A stretch of DNA of 64,000 nt from a halophilic archaeon. Its GTDB lineage: Archaea > Halobacteriota > Halobacteria > Halobacteriales > Haladaptataceae. The notes under the pieces were generated by a model. The model did not search any database, was not told the DNA's origin, and saw only the letters and a program-made list of their open reading frames with translations. The stretch is taken from NCBI GenBank assembly GCA_003298465.1, contig QNGA01000011.1:62001-126000 (forward strand), written 5' to 3'. Position 1 is the first letter of the stretch, and each line of letters opens with the position of its first letter. Position numbers and translations under genes: made by a program. Of this stretch, positions 20,156 to 29,323 are shown in pieces.

Positions 20156-20925
20156 CCGTCGGGCCCGACGTCGACCTCTCGGGCGAGGTCGTCGTGGTGA
20201 CCGGGGGTACGCGCGGCATCGGCCGCGCAATCTCCGAGGCGTTCGCGGCGGCGGGCGCGGACGTCGTCCCCACCTCGCGGACCCGGGCGGACGTCGAGGA
20301 CGCGGTCGAGACCGTCCGCGAGGCGGGCGGCGACTCGGTCGCCGCGCCAACCGACGTGACCGACGAGGCGGCCGTCGACGCGCTGTTCGAGACCGTCGAG
20401 GCGGAGCTTGGTTCGGTCGACGTCGTCGTGAACAACGCGGGCATCAACCCCGTCGACGGGATGGACCGGCCGGAGGACGTCGACCCGGACGCGTTCGACC
20501 GGACGGTGGACGTGAACCTCCGCGGCGCGTTCCGCTGCGCTCGCCGGGGCGCGGCGGCGCTCGCGAGCGACGGCGGCGGGAGCGTGGTGAACGTCGCCAG
20601 CGTCGCCGGCCTCGTCGGCATCCCGCGCCAGCACCCCTACGTGGCGTCCAAGCACGGTCTCGTCGGCCTGACGAAGAGCCTGGCGCTCGACTGGGCGCCC
20701 GACGTCCGGGTGAACGCGCTGGCACCCGGGTACGTGAGCACGGACCTGACGGAGCCGCTGAAGGGCGACGAGGAGCTGTACGAGTCGGTCGTCGACCGGA
20801 CGCCGCTCGGCCGGTTCGCCGACCCGGCGGAAGTCGCGGGGCCGGCGCTGTTCCTCGCGAGCGACCTGGCGAGTTTCGTGACCGGGACCGTCCTGTCGGT
20901 CGACGGCGGGTGGACGACGCGGTAG
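20152..20925 (+). CDS. SDR-family dehydrogenase (3-oxoacyl/3-hydroxyacyl-CoA type)
   Basis: 257 aa classical short-chain dehydrogenase. Cofactor-binding TGGTRGIG at residues 19-26, NNAG near 100, catalytic Ser in NVASVAG and the YVASKHG Tyr/Lys pair are all present. It starts inside the stop codon of the acyl-CoA dehydrogenase (ATGA) and ends 1 bp before the 3' end of the convergent enoyl-CoA hydratase-like gene. A role as the 3-hydroxyacyl-CoA dehydrogenase of ring beta-oxidation is likely from context, though SDR sequences alone do not tell substrate. Confidence 0.88.
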   Translation: MTVGPDVDLSGEVVVVTGGTRGIGRAISEAFAAAGADVVPTSRTRADVEDAVETVREAGGDSVAAPTDVTDEAAVDALFETVEAELGSVDVVVNNAGINPVDGMDRPEDVDPDAFDRTVDVNLRGAFRCARRGAAALASDGGGSVVNVASVAGLVGIPRQHPYVASKHGLVGLTKSLALDWAPDVRVNALAPGYVSTDLTEPLKGDEELYESVVDRTPLGRFADPAEVAGPALFLASDLASFVTGTVLSVDGGWTTR

Positions 20926-21696
20926 CTACGTCTCCCACTCCGGGTCGCGACCGTCGAGTTGCGCGTCGACGCCCTCCCGGTAGTCGGGGTCCTCCCTGGC
21001 GGCCTCGTGCGCGATGCGGCCGAGATGGTCTTTGGCCGCCGCCGGCGACATGTCCATCGTCTCGTAGAAGCCGGTCTTGAGCTTCCGGAGGACGCGGGGG
21101 CTCTTCTCCAGGAGGGACGCGGTCAGCGAGGCGACCTCCTCCTCCACCTCGGACCGGGGGACGCTCCGCGTGACGAGACCGATGCGTTCGGCCTCCGCGC
21201 CGTCGACGGGTTCGCCGGTCATCACGAGGTCGAGCGCCCGCCGCCAGCCGACCATCTCGCGCAGCATCGGCGGCGAGAAGTGGTTCACGATGCCGAGGCC
21301 GGCTTCGGGTTGGCCGATGGTGGCGTCGTCGGCGGCGACGACGAAGTCCACGTGGAGCATGAGGTCGAACCCGCCGCCGAGACAGACGCCGTCTACCTGC
21401 GCGACGGTCGGCTTGCCGAGTCGCCGGAGCGCGTCGAACAGTTCCTGCCAGGTCTCCGTGAACGCGGCGAGCGAGTAGTCGGTCTCGCGGACCTCCTTCA
21501 GGTCGCCGCCGGCGCAGAACGCGTCCTCGCCCGCGCCCCTGAACACGACGACGCGGACGCCGTCGTCGTGTCTGTACTCGCGGACCCGGTCGATGATGTC
21601 GCGTTTCGTCTCCGAGTCCATCGCGTTCAGCGCGTCGGGGCGACGTATCTCCACGGTCGCTACGCCGTCGGTGACATCGAACACCGCGTTACTCAT
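20926..21696 (-). CDS. Enoyl-CoA hydratase/isomerase (crotonase) family protein
   Basis: 256 aa crotonase-fold protein. Oxyanion-hole segments FCAGGDL and GVCLGGGFDL are clear. The second catalytic Glu is kept in IGQPEAGLG, but the first, normally GGGxEL, is GGGFDL, so Asp replaces it. That suggests an altered hydratase, isomerase or hydrolase on a bulky substrate. The ATG at 21696 lies 29 bp from a minus-strand TATA-like atttaag (21721-21727), better than the GTG at 21702. Convergent with the SDR gene and divergent from the LLM oxidoreductase. Confidence 0.86.
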   Translation of the reverse strand: MSNAVFDVTDGVATVEIRRPDALNAMDSETKRDIIDRVREYRHDDGVRVVVFRGAGEDAFCAGGDLKEVRETDYSLAAFTETWQELFDALRRLGKPTVAQVDGVCLGGGFDLMLHVDFVVAADDATIGQPEAGLGIVNHFSPPMLREMVGWRRALDLVMTGEPVDGAEAERIGLVTRSVPRSEVEEEVASLTASLLEKSPRVLRKLKTGFYETMDMSPAAAKDHLGRIAHEAAREDPDYREGVDAQLDGRDPEWET

Positions 21697-21841
21697 GCAC
21701 ACGTCTTCCGCCGAGAGGACCTTAAATCATCACCCGGGCCGTCGGCGTACAGAACTGTCGAACCATGTCCGATACCGTCCCCTACTGGGCCGGATCGAGC
21801 AGCGTACTTTTACGTTCCGATGTGCCCTGTGTTGACACATC

Positions 21842-22711
21842 ATGCATGTAGGCGTCGGCCTACCGAACACGTTGACGGGAACCGACCGCGACCTCGTTCT
21901 GGAGTACGCCGAACGCGCGGACGCCGGACCGTTCTCGAGCGTCGGCGTCTTCGACCGCCTCCGGTATGACAGCCTCGACCCGACGGGGACCCTGGCCGCG
22001 TGCGCCGGCGTGACCGACGACGTGCGGTTGGCGACGTCGATAATCGCCGGCCCGCTGCGGCGGAACGCGTTGCTGGCGAAGAAGACGGCGACGGTCGACG
22101 TGCTCTCGGACGGACGGCTCACCGTCGGACTGGCGCTCGGCGCCCGGCGCGACGACTACGAACTCGCGGGCGTTCCGTACGGCGAGCGCGGCCGCCGCTT
22201 CACGGAGCAACTCGGCGCGCTCCGCGACCAGTGGGAGAGCGAGGAGGTCGGCCCCGACCCGGTCCAGGACGGCGGTCCGGAGCTACTGGTCGGCGGGATG
22301 AGCGACCCGGCGTACAAGCGCGTCGGCCGGTACGCCGACGGGTACATCCACGGCGGCGGCCCCCCGAGCGTCTTCGAACGGGAGGCCGAGAAGGCCCGGG
22401 CGGCCTGGACGGAGGCGGAGCGACCGGGCGGGCCCGCGCTGTGGGGACACGGCTACTTCGCGCTCGGCGACGAGGACGTCGAGGAACGGGGCCGGGAGTA
22501 TCTCCTCGACTACTACGCGTTCACCGGACCGTTCGCCGAGAAGGTGGCCGACGGACTCCTCACGACGCCCCAGGAGGTCGTCCAGTTCGTCCGCGGTTAC
22601 GAGGACCGGGGCTGCGACGAACTCCTCCTGTTCCCGACGGTGACCGGCGTCGAGCAGTACGAGCGCCTGGAGCGCATCGTCGAGAACGAGTGGGGGGACG
22701 GTCTCGCATGA
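21842..22711 (+). CDS. LLM-class flavin/F420-dependent oxidoreductase
   Basis: 289 aa luciferase-like TIM barrel: GVGLPNTLTG at the N-terminus, VRLATSIIAGPLRRN and the KKTATVDVLSDGRLTVGLALG segment of the flavin/F420 pocket. Members use FMNH2 or coenzyme F420, and haloarchaea make F420. The stop overlaps the start of the 2-aminobenzoyl-CoA monooxygenase/reductase gene by 4 bp (ATGA), so the two are made together. It might supply reduced flavin, act on the reduced-ring product, or carry out a side step. TATA-like cttttac at 21807-21813 precedes the ATG by about 32 bp. Confidence 0.83.
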   Translation: MHVGVGLPNTLTGTDRDLVLEYAERADAGPFSSVGVFDRLRYDSLDPTGTLAACAGVTDDVRLATSIIAGPLRRNALLAKKTATVDVLSDGRLTVGLALGARRDDYELAGVPYGERGRRFTEQLGALRDQWESEEVGPDPVQDGGPELLVGGMSDPAYKRVGRYADGYIHGGGPPSVFEREAEKARAAWTEAERPGGPALWGHGYFALGDEDVEERGREYLLDYYAFTGPFAEKVADGLLTTPQEVVQFVRGYEDRGCDELLLFPTVTGVEQYERLERIVENEWGDGLA

Positions 22712-24858
22712 ACGTCGAGGTCCTCGGCGGGGGACCCGGCGGTCTGTACGCCAGTCTCCTGTGCCAGAAGTCGAACCCGGACTGGGACGTCAGCGTCTAC
22801 GAGAAGTATCCCGCCGACTCGTCGTACGGCTGGGGCGTCGTCTTCTCCGACGCGACGCTGTCCTCGCTCCGCGAGGCGGACTACGAGACCCACGAGCGCA
22901 TCACCGAGGCGTTCGTCCAGTGGGACCCCATCGACGTGTACTACGGCGGCGAACGCCACCGCTGCGGCGGCCACACGTTCGCCGGCATCATGCGGACCGA
23001 CCTGCTGGAGATCCTCCAGGACCGCTGTCGGGAACTCGGCGTCGACCTCAACTTCGAGGTCGAGATCGATTCGCCGCAGGAACTCCGGGAGGACGCCGAC
23101 CTCCTGGTCGGCGCCGACGGCATCGCCAGCACCGTCCGCGAGGCGTACGCCGACCGGTTCGAGCCGAACGTCTCGGAGGGGAACGCCAAGTTCGCGTGGT
23201 ACGGGACCGAGAAGCCGTTCGACGTCTTCACGTTCATCTTCCGGGAGAACGACGACGGCCTCTGGCAGATACACGCCTATCCGGGCGAGACTAGCACGTT
23301 CATCGTCGAGTGCAGCGAGGAGACGTGGCGCAACGCCGGCCTCGACGAGAAGAGCGAGGCGGAGAGCCTGGCGTACTTCGAGGACCTGTTCGCCGACCAC
23401 CTCGACGGCTACGGGCTGAAGTCCAAGCAGGAGCGCTGGCGGAACTTCCGGACGGTGAAGAACCGGAACTGGCACTTCGACGACGTCGTGCTCGTCGGCG
23501 ACGCGGCGGCGTCCGCCCACTTCACCATCGGGGCGGGCACCAAGATGGCGATGGAGGACGCCATCGCCCTCTGGGAGGGGTTCAAGGAGCACGGGACGGA
23601 CGTGTCGGCGGCGCTGAACCGGTACGAGATGGACCGCCGGGACACGGTGAGCGCGCTCCAGACGGCCGCCGACCGGAGCCGTCGCTACTTCGAGCACGTC
23701 GACCGCTACCTCCACATGGCCCCCGAGCAGTTCACCGTCCACCTCCTGACCCGCAGCGGCCGGATCACCTACGACAACCTGCGCGTCCGCGACACCGGCT
23801 TCGTCGACGACTACGATAGCTGGTTCGCGAACCGGGCCGACGGCGCGAACCCAGGGACGCTCGACGTCGCCACTCCGCCGCTCTTCACGCGGTTCGACCT
23901 GGACGGCGTCTCGCTGTCGAACCGCGTCGTCAAGCTCCCGGCCGACGACCAGGACGCGACCGACGGGTTGCCGAGCGCGGCGTACCGGGACGCGCTGGTC
24001 GAGGCCGGTCGGAGCGGCGCCGGCCTCGTCCTGACGGACCCGGTGGCCGTCGCGGCGGACGGCCGCATCACGCCGCGGAACGCGGGCATCTACGCCGACG
24101 ACCACCGGGAGGCGTGGACGGACGCCGTCGGACGGATTCACGACGCGGGGGACGCGAAGGTCGCGGTCCAGCTCTCTCACGCCGGCCGGCGCGGCGCGAT
24201 GCGACCGCGGTCGGCGGGACTCGACCGTCCGCTCCCCGACGAGGCGGCCTGGCCGCTGCTCGCGCCGTCGGCGAAACCGTTCTCGAAGGACGCCCGGACG
24301 CCGACGGCGATGGACGACGACGACGACCGCGAGCGCGTGCTCGCGGCGTTCGAGTCGGCGGCGACGCGCGCCGCCGAGGCGGGATTCGACGTCGCACAAC
24401 TGCACGTGGGGCACGGATACCTGCTGAACAGTTTCCTCTCGCCGTTCGCCAACGAGCGCGACGACGAGTACGGCGGGTCGCTCGAGAACCGGATGCGGTT
24501 TCCGCTGGCGGTCTTCGAAACGGTGCGTGACGCGTGGCCCGACGACGGGGCGGTGACCGTGACGCTGCAGGCGACCGACTGGCATCCGAACGGGTTCAAG
24601 ACCCGCGAATCGTACGCGCTCGCGGAACGGCTCGCGGAACGCGGATGTGCGCTCGCCGCCGTGGTGGCGGGCCAGGCGAGTCCGAACGGCCGCCCGCGGT
24701 ACGACCCGCAGACGCTCGGGCGGTTGAGCGACCGTATCAGGAACACGGTCGAGATTCCGACGATGGCGACGAACTACGTGACGACGACGGACGGGGTGAA
24801 CACGCTGGTCGGGAGCGGGCGCGCCGACCTCGGCGTGCTCTACGACGACGAACTGTGA
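22708..24858 (+). CDS. 2-aminobenzoyl-CoA monooxygenase/reductase (two-domain flavoprotein)
   Basis: 716 aa fusion matching bacterial anthraniloyl-CoA monooxygenase. Residues 1 to about 380 are a PHBH-like FAD monooxygenase (GGGPGGLYAS at 7-16, LVGADGIAS, VLVGDAAASAHFTIGAGTK). Residues about 385-716 are an Old Yellow Enzyme-type FMN barrel (LSHAGRRGAM, HVGHGYLLNSFLSPFANERD, YGGSLENR). The bacterial enzyme hydroxylates and then reduces the ring of anthraniloyl-CoA without ring cleavage by a dioxygenase. The ATG at 22708 overlaps the upstream LLM gene's stop. Upstream codons of the same frame are shadows of the LLM gene. Together with the ligase at 3055 this defines the pathway. Confidence 0.92.
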   Translation: MNVEVLGGGPGGLYASLLCQKSNPDWDVSVYEKYPADSSYGWGVVFSDATLSSLREADYETHERITEAFVQWDPIDVYYGGERHRCGGHTFAGIMRTDLLEILQDRCRELGVDLNFEVEIDSPQELREDADLLVGADGIASTVREAYADRFEPNVSEGNAKFAWYGTEKPFDVFTFIFRENDDGLWQIHAYPGETSTFIVECSEETWRNAGLDEKSEAESLAYFEDLFADHLDGYGLKSKQERWRNFRTVKNRNWHFDDVVLVGDAAASAHFTIGAGTKMAMEDAIALWEGFKEHGTDVSAALNRYEMDRRDTVSALQTAADRSRRYFEHVDRYLHMAPEQFTVHLLTRSGRITYDNLRVRDTGFVDDYDSWFANRADGANPGTLDVATPPLFTRFDLDGVSLSNRVVKLPADDQDATDGLPSAAYRDALVEAGRSGAGLVLTDPVAVAADGRITPRNAGIYADDHREAWTDAVGRIHDAGDAKVAVQLSHAGRRGAMRPRSAGLDRPLPDEAAWPLLAPSAKPFSKDARTPTAMDDDDDRERVLAAFESAATRAAEAGFDVAQLHVGHGYLLNSFLSPFANERDDEYGGSLENRMRFPLAVFETVRDAWPDDGAVTVTLQATDWHPNGFKTRESYALAERLAERGCALAAVVAGQASPNGRPRYDPQTLGRLSDRIRNTVEIPTMATNYVTTTDGVNTLVGSGRADLGVLYDDEL

Positions 24859-24897
24859 CCGGTTCCGGAACCGGTTAATTCAGAATCGAGTCCGTTA

Positions 24898-24907
24898 TCT
24901 TATTTAA
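24898..24907 (+). promoter_or_regulatory. TATA-like box of the carboxylase/hydantoinase-type operon
   Basis: tcttatttaa is centred about 28 bp before the GTG at 24931 and 43 bp before the ATG at 24946. It gives the three-gene operon its own promoter, separate from the anthranilate genes upstream. Confidence 0.5.
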
Positions 24908-24945
24908 CAAAACACCTATTCATTCCCGCCGTGGTTTGCTATGGT

Positions 24946-27021
24946 ATGGCATATGTAACGGGAGTTGACACGGGAGGGACGTTCACCGACACGGTCATCG
25001 TCGCCGACGATGGCTCCCGCGTCACCGGGAAAGCACCGACGACGCCCGACCGGCCGGAGGAGGGGGTCGTCGCCTCGCTCGCGAACGCCGCGGAGACCCT
25101 CGACCGCCCCCTGGAGGACGTGCTGGCGGACACGAGCGTGCTGTTCCACGGCACCACGCTGACGACCAACACCGTCCTCGAACGAACGGGCGGCGACGTC
25201 GGCCTCGTCACGACCCGGGGGCACCGGGACGCGCTGCACATCGGTCGCACCACGACGCGAACGAAGGGGCTCTCCCAGCAGGAGATGCAGCACTACGCGG
25301 CGCAGTCGAAGCCGCAACCGCTCGTTCCCAAGGCCAACGTCCGGGAACTCGACGAGCGAACCGACTACGCCGGCGAGGAGGTCGTCTCCCTCGACGACGA
25401 CCAGGTCAGGGACGCCGTCGCCGACCTCGCCGACGACGTCGACGCCATCGCGGTGAACCTCCTGTGGAGCTTCCGGAACGCCGACCACGAACGCCGCGTC
25501 GGCGAAATCGCGGCGGACGTCGCGCCCGACACGCCGACGTACCTCTCCCACGAGGTCGTGCCGAAACTCGGCGAGTACGAGCGCGGCGCGACGACCGCCG
25601 TCAACGCGTACACGGCCCCCGTGCTCGCCGACTACGTCGACGACCTCGCGTCGGCGCTGTCGGACCGCGGCCTCGACGCCCCCGTCTACCTCATGAAGAG
25701 CACCGGCGGCGCGATGCCGCTCACCGAGGTCGAGAACGACGCCGTCGCGACGATAAACTCCGGCCCCGCGGGGGGCGTCATCGGCTCGCAGTTCATCGGC
25801 GACGCGGTCGGCGAGCCGAACCTCATCTGCACCGACGTCGGCGGGACGAGCTTCGACGTCGGCCTCGTCATCGACGGCGACCACCAGGTGCGCGCGACCT
25901 CCGCCGTCCAGCAGTACAGCCTCTACCAGCTCTCGGTCGACATCGAATCCATCGGGAGCGGCGGCGGTTCGGTCGCGTGGATCGACGACGGCGGTGCGCT
26001 CCAGGTCGGCCCGGAGAGCGCGGGGGCGGACCCCGGCCCGGCCTGCTACGACCTCGGCGGCGACCGACCGACGGTGACCGACGCGGACCTCGTTCTCGGC
26101 TACCTGAACCCCGAGTACTTCCTCGGCGGTCGCCGCGAACTCGACGTCGACGCCGCGCGAGCGGCGATGCGGGAACACGTCGCCGACCCCCTCGGCGTGA
26201 GCGTCGAGGAGGCGGCCGCCAGCGTCTTCGAGATCGTCAACGGGGCGATGGCCGACCTCCTCCGACAGGTCACCGTCGAGCGCGGCCACGACCCGCGGAA
26301 CTTCTCCATCTTCGCCTACGGCGGGGCCGGCCCGCTGCACGCGTCCTTCTACGGGGAGGACCTCGGCACCCAGTCGACGATCGTCCCGCTGGGCGACACC
26401 GCGTCCGTGTTCTCCGCGTTCGGCATCTCCACGTCGAACGTCGGCTGGGTCGAGGAGATGTCGAACCCGGCCGTCGCGCCGTTCGACGCGGACGACCTCG
26501 CGGAGACGTTCGAGGAACTGGAAGACCGCATCGAGTCCGACTTCGAGAGCCAGGGGTTCGACACGGACGCCGTCTCCTACGACCGGGAGGTCGACCTCCG
26601 GTACAAGGGGCAGGTCCACCAGGTGTCCGTCCCGGTGCCGACCGGCGACCTCGCGGACGCGGACGTCGACGACCTGCTCGAACGCTTCGAGGCGAAGTAC
26701 GAGTCGCTGTACGGCCCCGGGTCGACGTACGCGGAGGCCGAGGTCGAACTGGCCCACCAGCGCGTCCGCGGAAGCGGGGACACGACGAACCCGACGCTCG
26801 CGGCGTCCGCCGAGGGCGGCGACGCTCGCACGGACGCGCGGGACGTGTACTGGCCGGACCGGTCGGCGTTCGTCGAGACGGCCATCTACGACGGCGACCG
26901 GTTGACGCCCGGCGACGCGGTCGACGGCCCCGCGGTCGTACAGTTACCCGACACCACCGTCACGGTGCGCCCGCACCAGCGCGCGACGGTCGACGACTAC
27001 CGCAACATCATCATCGAGTGA
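24946..27021 (+). CDS. Hydantoinase A / acetone carboxylase beta-type subunit
   Basis: 691 aa ATPase subunit of the hydantoinase/oxoprolinase/acetone carboxylase family. The ASKHA nucleotide-binding loops GVDTGGTFTDTV (N-terminus) and CTDVGGTSFDVGL, the SGPAGGVIG stretch and GGAGPLHA are conserved. In acetone and acetophenone carboxylases this subunit phosphorylates substrate or bicarbonate. It forms one operon with the alpha-type subunit (6 bp later) and a small zinc-binding protein, which favours a carboxylase over a simple hydantoinase. Start is ATG 24946 or GTG 24931. Substrate unknown. Confidence 0.85.
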   Translation: MAYVTGVDTGGTFTDTVIVADDGSRVTGKAPTTPDRPEEGVVASLANAAETLDRPLEDVLADTSVLFHGTTLTTNTVLERTGGDVGLVTTRGHRDALHIGRTTTRTKGLSQQEMQHYAAQSKPQPLVPKANVRELDERTDYAGEEVVSLDDDQVRDAVADLADDVDAIAVNLLWSFRNADHERRVGEIAADVAPDTPTYLSHEVVPKLGEYERGATTAVNAYTAPVLADYVDDLASALSDRGLDAPVYLMKSTGGAMPLTEVENDAVATINSGPAGGVIGSQFIGDAVGEPNLICTDVGGTSFDVGLVIDGDHQVRATSAVQQYSLYQLSVDIESIGSGGGSVAWIDDGGALQVGPESAGADPGPACYDLGGDRPTVTDADLVLGYLNPEYFLGGRRELDVDAARAAMREHVADPLGVSVEEAAASVFEIVNGAMADLLRQVTVERGHDPRNFSIFAYGGAGPLHASFYGEDLGTQSTIVPLGDTASVFSAFGISTSNVGWVEEMSNPAVAPFDADDLAETFEELEDRIESDFESQGFDTDAVSYDREVDLRYKGQVHQVSVPVPTGDLADADVDDLLERFEAKYESLYGPGSTYAEAEVELAHQRVRGSGDTTNPTLAASAEGGDARTDARDVYWPDRSAFVETAIYDGDRLTPGDAVDGPAVVQLPDTTVTVRPHQRATVDDYRNIIIE

Positions 27022-27027
27022 GCATCC

Positions 27028-28977
27028 ATGTCACAGATTCCAGGTGCAGACAAGTACGACGCGGTCACGGAGTTCGACGAAGCGGCGCTCCCGGACGACC
27101 TCGACCTGCACACCGTCTCGGACGACCACGACCTCGACACGGTCACGTTCGAGGTGCTCCGACACCGACTCGGACAGATCAACGACGAACAGGGGACGAC
27201 GCTCAAGCGGGTCAGCGGCTCGCCCATCGCCACCGAAGCGAACGACTTCAACGTCACCATCGCGGACGAACGCGGCGAAACCGTCAGCTTCGGCCCGTAC
27301 GTCATGTACCACGCGAGCGTCACCGACCTCATCATCAAGTGGACCCTCGAACATCGCGCGGAGAACCCGGGCATCGAGCCCGGCGACATGTTCCTCTGCA
27401 ACGACCCCTGGGTCGGTGCCGTCCACCAGAACGACGCCGTCGTCATCGCGCCCGTCTTCTACGAGGACGAACTGTTCGGCTGGGTGAGTTCGACGCTCCA
27501 CCAGGTCGACGTCGGCGGCAACGAAATCGGGAGCTTCTCCATCGAGGACGACGACGCGTTCGCGGAGGCGGAGCCGGTGCCGCCGACGAAGCTGGTCGAG
27601 GACGGCGAACTCCGCGCCGACGTGGAGGACCTGCTGCTGCGGAAGTCGCGGGCCGCCCCGCTCCTGGGGATGGACCTCCGCGCCCAGATAGCGGCGAACA
27701 ACGTCGCCATCGACCGCATCCACGAACTCGTCGACGACTACGGCGCGAACACGGTCAAGGCCGTGATGAACGAGACGATGGACTACGCCGAGGAGAGCCT
27801 CTGCGCCCGCCTGCGAGAGCTCCCCGACGGCGTCTGGCGGCACGTCGCCTACCAGGACGTCGCCAACGCCGCCGACCGGAGCGTCTACCGGACCCGCCTC
27901 GAACTCCGGAAGGCGGACGACGGACTGACGTTCCGGGTCAGCGGCGACGAGTCGGCGGGCGTCATCAACACGACGTACGCGGGGATGCGCGGCGCGCTCA
28001 CCACCGCCGTCCTGCCGATGCTCTGCTACGACATCCCGTGGGCGCTCGGCGGCATCTATCGCGTCCTCGACTTCGAGGCCGACGACGGCATCATGGTCAA
28101 CGCCGAGTACCCCGCCGGAACCGGGATGGCCGCCGTCGCGGGCACGTGGCACACGGCCAACCTCTCGAACGTCTGCGTCGCAAAGATGCTGGACGCCAGC
28201 GACGAGTACGACGAGGAACTGTTCGCCGGGTCGTCCGGGTCGTGGGTGACGATGAACGCGATGGGCGTCGACCAGCGCGGCGAGTTCTTCGTCACGCAGT
28301 TCATGGACCCGATGGCCGGCGGCTGGGGGGCGCGCACACACTCCGACGGCGTCAACACCGGCGGCATCTGGGTCGCGCCCGGCGGCGCCGCCCCGAACGT
28401 CGAGTCGAACGAACTCTCGTTCCCGATGCTGTATCTCTACCGGAAGGAGGAGACCGACTCCGGCGGTCCCGGCGAACACCGCGGCGGCGTCACGTCGAGC
28501 ATGGCCTGGAAGGCCCACGACACGGACGGACTCGCGCACGTCGTCTCCTCGTTCGGCGCGGCGATGCCGACCAGCGAAGGCGTCTCGGGCGGCCACCCGT
28601 CGAACGCCGTCCGGTACGAACTCCTCCGCGACAGCGACGTCGCCGACCAGTTCGCCGACGGGACGATTCCCGCCGACAGGGACGACGTCGACGGGGAGAC
28701 GGAGGTTCCGCAACCGAAGGCGAAGTTCGAGACCGGCGCGGACGACGTCTACTACAGCCGCTGGCAGGGCGGCGGGGGGTACGGCGACCCGCTGGACCGC
28801 GACCCCGAAGCGGTCGCCGAGGACGTGGCGGTCGGCTACGTCTCCGAGACGGAGGCCCGGGAGACGTACGGCGTCGTGCTCGACGGCGGCGACGTCGACG
28901 AAGCCGCGACCGACGAACGCCGCGAGGAGATCCGCGAGCGACGGCTGACCGCCGAACCCTGGGGAGGTGGTGCGTGA
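27028..28977 (+). CDS. Hydantoinase B / acetone carboxylase alpha-type subunit
   Basis: 649 aa partner of the preceding subunit. Typical stretches include FNVTIADERGE, CNDPWVGAVHQND with a metal-ligand-type histidine, and GGVTSSMAWK near the C-terminus. It starts 6 bp after the A subunit and overlaps the start of the small zinc protein by 1 bp. Members of this family carry the second active site (amide hydrolysis or carboxylation). The sequence does not say which ketone, hydantoin or lactam is used. Neighbouring aromatic-degradation genes make an aromatic or alicyclic ketone plausible. Confidence 0.86.
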   Translation: MSQIPGADKYDAVTEFDEAALPDDLDLHTVSDDHDLDTVTFEVLRHRLGQINDEQGTTLKRVSGSPIATEANDFNVTIADERGETVSFGPYVMYHASVTDLIIKWTLEHRAENPGIEPGDMFLCNDPWVGAVHQNDAVVIAPVFYEDELFGWVSSTLHQVDVGGNEIGSFSIEDDDAFAEAEPVPPTKLVEDGELRADVEDLLLRKSRAAPLLGMDLRAQIAANNVAIDRIHELVDDYGANTVKAVMNETMDYAEESLCARLRELPDGVWRHVAYQDVANAADRSVYRTRLELRKADDGLTFRVSGDESAGVINTTYAGMRGALTTAVLPMLCYDIPWALGGIYRVLDFEADDGIMVNAEYPAGTGMAAVAGTWHTANLSNVCVAKMLDASDEYDEELFAGSSGSWVTMNAMGVDQRGEFFVTQFMDPMAGGWGARTHSDGVNTGGIWVAPGGAAPNVESNELSFPMLYLYRKEETDSGGPGEHRGGVTSSMAWKAHDTDGLAHVVSSFGAAMPTSEGVSGGHPSNAVRYELLRDSDVADQFADGTIPADRDDVDGETEVPQPKAKFETGADDVYYSRWQGGGGYGDPLDRDPEAVAEDVAVGYVSETEARETYGVVLDGGDVDEAATDERREEIRERRLTAEPWGGGA

Positions 28978-29273
28978 TGGCTCGCCGACGGCTCGACGCC
29001 CACCTCGACGTGGACACGGACGCGGAGACCGTCGTCTGCCGGCGCTGCGACGAGACGCTCTGCGACGCCGACGAGAACTACAAGCTCCGCGCGCTCTGCG
29101 AGCGGCTGCCCGTCGAGGACGCCGGTCCGCTCGTCAACGACCCGGCGGAGTACGTCGACGACGACCTCGAGTTCCGGAAGTTCTACTGTCCGGGGTGTGC
29201 CACCCAGCTCGCGACCGAACTCGTCGAGGCCGACCTCGAACCGGTGCACGAGGTCGAACTCGACCTCGGATAG
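28977..29273 (+). CDS. Small zinc-binding subunit resembling acetone carboxylase gamma
   Basis: 98 aa with two Cys-x2-Cys knuckles: CRRCDETLCD near residue 21 and the KFYCPGCATQLATE segment near residue 75, the layout of acetone/acetophenone carboxylase gamma subunits. The ATG shares one base with the stop of the B subunit gene. Its presence makes this a three-subunit carboxylase-like complex. Highly acidic. A frame open far upstream on the plus strand is a shadow of the A and B genes. Confidence 0.78.
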   Translation: MARRRLDAHLDVDTDAETVVCRRCDETLCDADENYKLRALCERLPVEDAGPLVNDPAEYVDDDLEFRKFYCPGCATQLATELVEADLEPVHEVELDLG

Positions 29274-29323
29274 GCGGGCCGCCGCCACCCCGAACTTTAT
29301 GAGCGGAATCCCCTTACCACGGG

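Noticed and set aside
22597..24585. 662-codon minus-strand open frame opposite the monooxygenase/reductase
   Set aside because: Val/Arg-rich antisense shadow with no domain. The plus-strand gene is unambiguous.
24916..26757. 613-codon minus-strand open frame opposite the HyuA-type gene
   Set aside because: Same antisense pattern, no start context and no family.
25464..29273. Very long (1269-codon) plus-strand open frame across the carboxylase-like operon
   Set aside because: Arg/Pro/Gly-rich shadow of the HyuA/HyuB genes in high-GC DNA. Only its last 98 codons are the real small zinc protein.
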